Below, in pieces: positions 13,425-17,400 of a stretch of 17,400 nucleotides of DNA (its first letter is position 1; every line of letters begins with the position of its first letter). The stretch lies in assembly GCA_040754475.1 (NCBI GenBank), contig JBFMCN010000054.1, forward strand, positions 1 to 17,400. Direction: 5' to 3'. The position numbers were made by a program, and so were the translations under genes. Below the pieces are notes generated by a model. That model was not told where the DNA came from. It worked only from the letters and a program-made list of their open reading frames with translations, and made no database searches. The stretch comes from JAJPHY01 sp040754475. Lineage in GTDB: Bacteria > Actinomycetota > UBA4738 > HRBIN12.

Positions 13425-13559
13425 TCACGGACCCTTCGACCCGCGGCCGGGGTTCACGAAGAACCGCGCGACGACAAACAGGAAGAGAGCCCCGACAAGG
13501 CCGGTCAACGCGACCAAGATGACGACGAACGTCCACTCGAGCGGGCCCCAGGCGAGCAC
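13425..13559 (-). CDS. Small single-span membrane protein (44 aa)
   Basis: A 44-aa frame, GTG 13559-13557 to TGA 13427-13425. The peptide begins VLAWGPLEWTFVVILV, continues as one hydrophobic span to about residue 31, and ends with the short basic, soluble tail ARFFVNPGRGSKGP. Almost all third codon positions are G or C, like the neighbours, which supports real coding. A TAGAGT box (minus strand, 13571-13566) lies 6 nt before the GTG and there is no SD, matching the leaderless pattern of other genes here. It sits between the EEP gene (convergent, stops 15 nt apart) and the first PFK gene (divergent). The function is unknown. The N-terminus is probably outside and the basic tail inside, by the positive-inside rule. 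A larger antisense frame overlaps it but looks like a shadow. Confidence 0.6.
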   Translation of the reverse strand: MLAWGPLEWTFVVILVALTGLVGALFLFVVARFFVNPGRGSKGP

Positions 13560-13565
13560 GTCGAC

Positions 13566-13577
13566 ACTCTATACACT
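13566..13577. promoter_or_regulatory. Overlapping divergent -10 boxes for the small membrane protein and the first PFK gene
   Basis: The 12-bp core ACTCTATACACT carries TAGAGT or TATAGA on the minus strand (13571-13566 or 13573-13568). On the plus strand it carries TACACT (13572-13577) or TATACA. Leftward transcription would begin at the GTG of the 44-aa gene. Rightward transcription would start near 13584 with a 37-nt leader holding GGAGAGG before ATG 13621. The two promoters share bases, so polymerase could serve only one direction at a time. No clear -35 is seen. Confidence 0.5.
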
Positions 13578-13620
13578 CGAACGAGTTCAGCGGAACTTGG
13601 GCCAGGGCGGAGAGGTTCAC

Positions 13621-14649
13621 ATGCGACGGATCGGCGTGATGACGGGGGGCGGAGATTGTCCCGGGCTGAACGCCGCCATACGTGCGGTCGTGCGGAAAGC
13701 CGTGGGGCGCTACGGATGGGAGGTCCTGGGATTCCGGGATGGGTGGCGGGGCGTGATGGAGGGTGACGTTCACGAGCTGACCGTCGAGTCGGTCCAGGGA
13801 ATCCTCCACCGCGGCGGCACGATCCTCGGGAGCTCTGGTGCGAACCCGTTTCACGAGGGAGGTGTGGAGAGGGTTCGCGCCAACTTCGCCGACCTCGGCA
13901 TAGACGGTCTCGTCGCGATCGGAGGCGAGGGGACGCTCGGCGCGGCGGCCCACATGACGGAGGAAGGGGTTCCGGTCGTAGGCGTTCCGAAGACGATCGA
14001 CAACGACCTCTCGGGAACCGACTACTGCATCGGCTTCCAGACGGCCGTCCAGATCGCGACCGAAGCGATCGACCGGCTCCACAGCACTGCCGAGAGCCAC
14101 AACAGGCTGATGCTCGTCGAGGTGATGGGGCGTAGCGCCGGCTGGATAGCGCTGCATGCGGGGATCGCCGGGGGCGCCGACATGATCCTCATCCCCGAGC
14201 GTCCGTTCGATCTCGACGACGTGTCCACGCATGTCCGACGCAGGCATCTCCGGGGCCGCTCGTTCTCGATCGTTGTCGTCGCCGAGGGCGCCATGCCTGT
14301 GGAAGGCACGATGGAGCCTCCCGAGTACCCGAAGGACGAACGGGGATTCCCTCGGTTCGGCGGCATCGCCCACCACCTCGCGCCGCTGCTGGAGGCCAAG
14401 ACGGGGTATGAGACCCGAGTCACGGTCCTGGGTCACGTGCAGCGCGGCGGCACGCCGTGCGCCGACGATCGGGTCCTCGCGACCCGTCTTGGGATCGCGG
14501 CCGTCGAGCTCGTGGCCCGCGGTACCTGGGGGCGGATGGTCGCCGTCCGGGGCTCGGACATGACCGACGTGCCGCTCGGAGAAGCCGCGAAGGTGCGACC
14601 GGTGCCCGAAGAGCTGTACCGCGTGGCAGAGACGTTCTTCGACGCGTAG
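13621..14649 (+). CDS. pfkA: 6-phosphofructokinase, group III, predicted ATP-dependent
   Basis: A 342-aa phosphofructokinase making fructose 1,6-bisphosphate. Motifs: MTGGGDCPGLN (7-17), GGEGT (101-105), PKTIDND (123-129) with catalytic D127, and GHVQRGGTP (about 265-273). In this superfamily the residue after GG-D/E decides the donor. G104 here predicts ATP, while K124 in place of glycine marks the actinobacterial group III (mixed) lineage. Glutamate at 103 is also a group III trait. ATG 13621 has GGAGAGG a few nt upstream, and the N-terminus then begins RRIGVMTGGG as in homologues. It is followed 54 bp later by a second, divergent PFK. Donor use is predicted, not shown. Confidence 0.92.
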   Translation: MRRIGVMTGGGDCPGLNAAIRAVVRKAVGRYGWEVLGFRDGWRGVMEGDVHELTVESVQGILHRGGTILGSSGANPFHEGGVERVRANFADLGIDGLVAIGGEGTLGAAAHMTEEGVPVVGVPKTIDNDLSGTDYCIGFQTAVQIATEAIDRLHSTAESHNRLMLVEVMGRSAGWIALHAGIAGGADMILIPERPFDLDDVSTHVRRRHLRGRSFSIVVVAEGAMPVEGTMEPPEYPKDERGFPRFGGIAHHLAPLLEAKTGYETRVTVLGHVQRGGTPCADDRVLATRLGIAAVELVARGTWGRMVAVRGSDMTDVPLGEAAKVRPVPEELYRVAETFFDA

Positions 14650-14703
14650 TGTCGGGCCGCCGGGTTCTTGGCAGAAGCTCTGGCTCATAGGAGGTTCGAG
14701 TTC

Positions 14704-15852
14704 GTGAAGATCGGCATCCTCACCGGCGGCGGCGACGTCCCAGGGTTGAACGCCTGCATCAAGGCCGTGACGATCAGAGCCTGCGAGGAAGGGCACGAGG
14801 TGCTGGGGATCCGCCGCGGCTGGGCGGGAGTCCTCGGGTGCGATCCGGACGACCCCGAGTCGGTTGGGAGGAACACCGTTCCGCTCGATCCCGCGGCTGT
14901 TCGCACCATCGACCGGTCCGGCGGAACGGTTCTGCACACGTCCCGGACGAATCCGACCAGGGTGAAGCCGAAGGACGAGCCCGAGTTCCTGAGAACCGAC
15001 GGTGGCGGAGACGAGCCCCGCGATCACACGGCTCACGTCGTCAAGGTCATCGAGAGGTTGGGGATCGACGCGATGATCCCGATCGGCGGCGACGACACGC
15101 TCTCCTTCGCGCTTCACCTCCATCAGCAAGGCGTGCCGATCGTTGCCATCCCGAAGACGATGGACAACGACGTGCACGGTACCGACTACTGCATCGGCTT
15201 CTCGACCGCGGTGATGCGGACCGTGAACTTCACCCACCAGCTACGGACGAGTGCGGGCTCGCACGAGCGGCTGGCCGTCGTGGAGGTGTTCGGCCGGTAC
15301 AGCGGCCAGACCTCGCTCATCTCGGCGCACCTTGCGGGGGTCGACCGGGCCATCATCCCGGAGGTCCCGTTCGACGTCGAGAGGCTCGCGAGTCTGCTGA
15401 TGGACGACAAGGTCGCAAACCCGAGCAAGTACGCGATGATGACGATCTCCGAGGGCGCGACGATGCTCGATGGGGAGATGATCATGGGGGATCGGGAGGA
15501 CCCCTACGGTCACAAGAAGCTAGGGGGCATCGGGCATATGACCGGCGAGGCGCTCCGCGAGATCACCGGCCAGGGCATCATCTACCAGCGGCTCGGCTAC
15601 TTGATGCGTTCGGGGAGCCCGGATTCCCTCGACCTGATGGTCGCGATGAACTACGCGATGATGGCCGTGAGCTTGGCCGTCAAGAAGGTGTTCGGACGGC
15701 TCGTCGCGCTTCGAAACGGCAGCTACACGAACGTGCCGATCGACGTCGTACGGCAGGGCGTGAAGCGTGTCGACGTCGGCGCGCTCTACGACACGGATAG
15801 GTACCGCCCGAAGATCCACGACATCGACGGCAAGCCGATGTTTCTCTACTGA
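14704..15852 (+). CDS. pfp: Phosphofructokinase, group III, predicted PPi-dependent
   Basis: A 382-aa paralogue of the preceding enzyme. It shares ILTGGGDVPGLN (5-16), PKTMDND (150-156, catalytic D154, K151) and YLMRSGSPDSLD late in the chain. The donor motif is GGDDT (128-132). The aspartate D131 fills the place of G104 and is the recognised mark of pyrophosphate-dependent PFKs, together with the lysine at K151. An insertion of about 27 residues between roughly 85 and 112 (rich in Asp, Glu and Arg, with DGGGD) is absent from the first copy. A PPi enzyme would be reversible and save ATP. The start GTG 14704 has AGGAGG (14689-14694) 9 nt before it, better than an upstream in-frame TTG at 14668. 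No promoter is evident in the 54-bp gap, so co-transcription is likely. Confidence 0.9.
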   Translation: MKIGILTGGGDVPGLNACIKAVTIRACEEGHEVLGIRRGWAGVLGCDPDDPESVGRNTVPLDPAAVRTIDRSGGTVLHTSRTNPTRVKPKDEPEFLRTDGGGDEPRDHTAHVVKVIERLGIDAMIPIGGDDTLSFALHLHQQGVPIVAIPKTMDNDVHGTDYCIGFSTAVMRTVNFTHQLRTSAGSHERLAVVEVFGRYSGQTSLISAHLAGVDRAIIPEVPFDVERLASLLMDDKVANPSKYAMMTISEGATMLDGEMIMGDREDPYGHKKLGGIGHMTGEALREITGQGIIYQRLGYLMRSGSPDSLDLMVAMNYAMMAVSLAVKKVFGRLVALRNGSYTNVPIDVVRQGVKRVDVGALYDTDRYRPKIHDIDGKPMFLY

Positions 15853-15872
15853 GCCGTCGTCCCGGACGCCCA

Positions 15873-15878
15873 TATACT
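15873..15878 (+). promoter_or_regulatory. Candidate -10 box (TATACT) for leaderless transcription of the threonine aldolase gene
   Basis: TATACT is the closest to TATAAT in the window and lies 8 nt before ATG 15887, with no Shine-Dalgarno in between. CTGAGC at 15849-15854 is a weak -35 with an 18-nt spacer. It occupies the 34-bp gap after the second PFK gene. Confidence 0.55.
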
Positions 15879-15886
15879 GGCTGGTC

Positions 15887-16933
15887 ATGCACGTATTCGG
15901 GGTCGACCTCCGTTCGGACACCGTGACCAGGCCTTCGGCGGCCATGCGGAAGGCGATGGCGGATGCCGAGGTGGGCGACGACTGGTTCGGCGATGACCCA
16001 ACCGTCAATCGCCTGCAGGATCGCGCCGCCGAGGCCACCGGCAAGGAGGCGGCGCTCTACGTTCCGACCGGGACGATGGCGAACCAGATCGGCCTGCGCC
16101 TGCACTTCCGTGGGGTCGGACACATGGTCGTCGCGGAATCCAGCGCGCACGTGGCGACGATGGAGGTCATGAGCTCGGCGGCGCTCTCAGGCATGGCCTT
16201 CAAGGGCATCACCGGGGACGCCCGCGGGCAGATCACCGCCGAGCAGGTTCGCGCCGCGCTGGGGCCAGATCCGGAGGACGTCGAGGTCGTGGACCTCGTG
16301 TCCGTCGAGAACACCCACGGGAGCGCCGGGGGGACCGTGATGGCGGTCGAGGGCCTCCGCGCGATCCGAGAAGTGGCCGACGAGGCGGGAGTGCCGATCC
16401 ACCTGGACGGCGCCCGCATCTTCAACGCCGCGGTCGCGGCCGGCCGCGACATCACCGATTGGACCCGCGAGGTCGACACGATGATGTTCTGCGTGTCGAA
16501 GGGACTGGGCGCCCCGATCGGGTCCCTCGTCTGCGGCCCCGCCGAGCTGATCCGCGAGGCCAGGCGCCTGAAGATCCTGTTCGGCGGCGCCTGGCGGCAG
16601 GCGGGGATCATGGCCGCGGCCGGCCTCATCGCGCTCGAGGAGGGGCCGAAGCGCCTGCACGAGGACCATGCGAGAGCCAGGAAGCTTGCGGAAGCCGTCG
16701 CCGGTCTGTTGCCCGGCTCGATCAAGCCCGAGAGGGTCGAGACCAACATGGTGTTCGTCGACACGCAGGCGGTCGGCATCCCTCCCCTCGAGGCGATCGC
16801 CCGGCTGGGGAAAGAGGGAGTGGGCACCACATTCGTTTCCGGGAAGGTCCGGATGCTCACTCACGTCGACATCTCGGACGAGGACGTGGAGACGGCGATC
16901 GCAGCCTGGCAACGGTTGGCGACCGCGCGGTGA
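15887..16933 (+). CDS. ltaE: Low-specificity threonine aldolase (PLP-dependent)
   Basis: A 348-aa fold-type I PLP enzyme that splits L-threonine (and allo-threonine) to glycine and acetaldehyde. Visible: DLRSDTVTRPS (7-17), the phosphate-binding GTMANQ (62-67), the ring-stacking H88 in ESSAHV, HLDGAR (172-177) with the pyridine-binding Asp, and the Schiff-base lysine K205 in CVSKGLGAPIGS. The LFGGAWRQAG segment follows. All catalytic positions are present. Glycine made here can feed the glycine cleavage system and the one-carbon pool that the formate-THF ligase and 5-formyl-THF cyclo-ligase in this window serve. A related aldolase of the same fold (GntG-type) is an alternative. The gene has a leaderless-type promoter. 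The next gene begins 10 nt after its stop. Confidence 0.92.
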   Translation: MHVFGVDLRSDTVTRPSAAMRKAMADAEVGDDWFGDDPTVNRLQDRAAEATGKEAALYVPTGTMANQIGLRLHFRGVGHMVVAESSAHVATMEVMSSAALSGMAFKGITGDARGQITAEQVRAALGPDPEDVEVVDLVSVENTHGSAGGTVMAVEGLRAIREVADEAGVPIHLDGARIFNAAVAAGRDITDWTREVDTMMFCVSKGLGAPIGSLVCGPAELIREARRLKILFGGAWRQAGIMAAAGLIALEEGPKRLHEDHARARKLAEAVAGLLPGSIKPERVETNMVFVDTQAVGIPPLEAIARLGKEGVGTTFVSGKVRMLTHVDISDEDVETAIAAWQRLATAR

Positions 16934-16943
16934 GGGGGCGTTC

Positions 16944-17400
16944 ATGAAGCTGTTCGGTCGGAAGGATCCCGAAGACGTGGCTGGGCGCGTGCCTCCCGGC
17001 CAGCGGCTGGTGAAGGGCTGGCCGGTGCTCCACTACGGTCCGATCCCGCGCTTCGACGAGGCCGAGTGGGACTTCCGGGTCTACGGGCTGGTCGAGAACC
17101 CGCTCAGGCTCACGTACGCCGAGCTGAAGGCTCTTCGAACGCCGGACGTGCAGGCCGACATGCACTGCGTGACCGGCTGGTCCACCCTCGACAACACGTG
17201 GACCGGCGTGTCGTTCCGGACCCTTGCCGAGAAGGCGGGTGTCAAGCCCGAAGCGAAGTGGGTGATCGCGCACTGCGATCACGGGTACACGTCGGACCTA
17301 TCCCTCGAGGCGATGATGGAGGAAGACGTCCTCGTGGCGTGGGCGCACGACGGAGAGGACCTCACGCAGGAGCACGGGTTCCCACTCCGGCTCGTCGTGC
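16944..17400 (+). CDS. Sulfite oxidase-like molybdopterin oxidoreductase (3' end cut by window)
   Basis: The open frame from ATG 16944 is still open at the window end after 152 codons. It was checked by direct translation. The N-terminus has no Tat or Sec signal (MKLFGRKDPEDVAGRVPPGQ), so the protein is probably cytoplasmic. FRVYGLVENPLRLTYAEL (44-61) is the usual start of the molybdopterin domain, and DMHCVTGWS (72-80) contains C75, the expected molybdenum ligand. EHGFPLRLVV near the end is the conserved strand preceding the domain's next loop. The family includes sulfite oxidase and MsrP/YedY-type enzymes; the substrate cannot be assigned. GAGGGGG lies before the ATG, and the gene starts 10 nt after the threonine aldolase stop, so the two are likely co-transcribed. 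Confidence 0.88.
   Translation, partial: MKLFGRKDPEDVAGRVPPGQRLVKGWPVLHYGPIPRFDEAEWDFRVYGLVENPLRLTYAELKALRTPDVQADMHCVTGWSTLDNTWTGVSFRTLAEKAGVKPEAKWVIAHCDHGYTSDLSLEAMMEEDVLVAWAHDGEDLTQEHGFPLRLVV

Noticed and set aside
13420..15237. 605-aa minus-strand open frame antisense to both PFK genes
   Set aside because: Composition is His/Arg/Asp-rich as expected for a shadow of a high-GC gene, with no recognisable domain. The genuine minus-strand candidate in this region is the separate 44-aa frame in another reading frame.
1..17400. CRISPR array, transposon, integrase, tRNA or rRNA
   Set aside because: I looked for regularly spaced repeats, transposase motifs, terminal inverted repeats and tRNA-like cloverleafs and saw none by eye.

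Overview
The window is high-GC DNA from an actinobacterium (phylum Actinomycetota). The evidence is a WhiB-family iron-sulfur regulator, a PimB'-like phosphatidylinositol mannoside mannosyltransferase, and a gene neighbourhood (PimB', START-domain protein, ArsA-type ATPase, small CPV-motif protein) that resembles, from memory, the Rv2188c-Rv2183c region of mycobacteria. An uncultured or deep-branching lineage is likely but cannot be named from the sequence alone. Nearly every base is in a gene. I saw no mobile element, CRISPR array, tRNA, rRNA or prophage signal.

Layout. (1) 1-1407, minus strand: first codons of a probable HAD phosphatase, a heptose-type GHMP sugar kinase and a WhiB regulator. 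(2) 1641-9181, plus strand: PimB'-like mannosyltransferase, double-zinc-ribbon membrane protein, SRPBCC protein, ArsA/Get3-type ATPase with a C-terminal HSP20-like domain, small Ala/Arg-rich protein, eRF1/Vms1-like protein, ROK glucokinase, luciferase-like flavin oxidoreductase and 5-formyltetrahydrofolate cyclo-ligase. The genes from 4034 to 9181 are tightly packed, with ATGA/GTGA overlaps. (3) 9274-9468: a 64-aa zinc-knuckle protein, convergent with a minus-strand formate-tetrahydrofolate ligase (9484-11154). (4) 11356-13409, plus strand: a cyclic-2,3-diphosphoglycerate-synthetase-like GTPase and an endonuclease/exonuclease/phosphatase-fold protein. (5) 13425-13559, minus strand: a 44-aa single-span membrane protein too short for a normal ORF cutoff. 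(6) 13621-17400, plus strand: two consecutive group III phosphofructokinases, a threonine aldolase and the start of a sulfite-oxidase-like molybdoenzyme cut by the window end.

How it fits together. Upper glycolysis is represented by glucokinase, a predicted ATP-type PFK and a predicted PPi-type PFK. A GTPase related to enzymes that make cyclic 2,3-diphosphoglycerate is also present. One-carbon metabolism is represented by 5-formyl-THF cyclo-ligase, formate-THF ligase and threonine aldolase, which yields glycine. Envelope glycan synthesis is represented by the heptose-type kinase and PimB'. The ArsA-like ATPase and eRF1/Vms1-like protein suggest a protein-targeting or ribosome-rescue component.

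Two gene-start styles are visible. Genes inside tight runs have Shine-Dalgarno sequences or stop/start overlaps. At least six others have a TANNNT -10 box 6-9 nt before the start codon and no well-placed Shine-Dalgarno, the signature of leaderless mRNAs. Most content is conserved housekeeping; the best leads are the paired PFKs with opposite donor signatures, the GGW-x-Q eRF1-like protein beside ArsA, and the unlisted small membrane protein.
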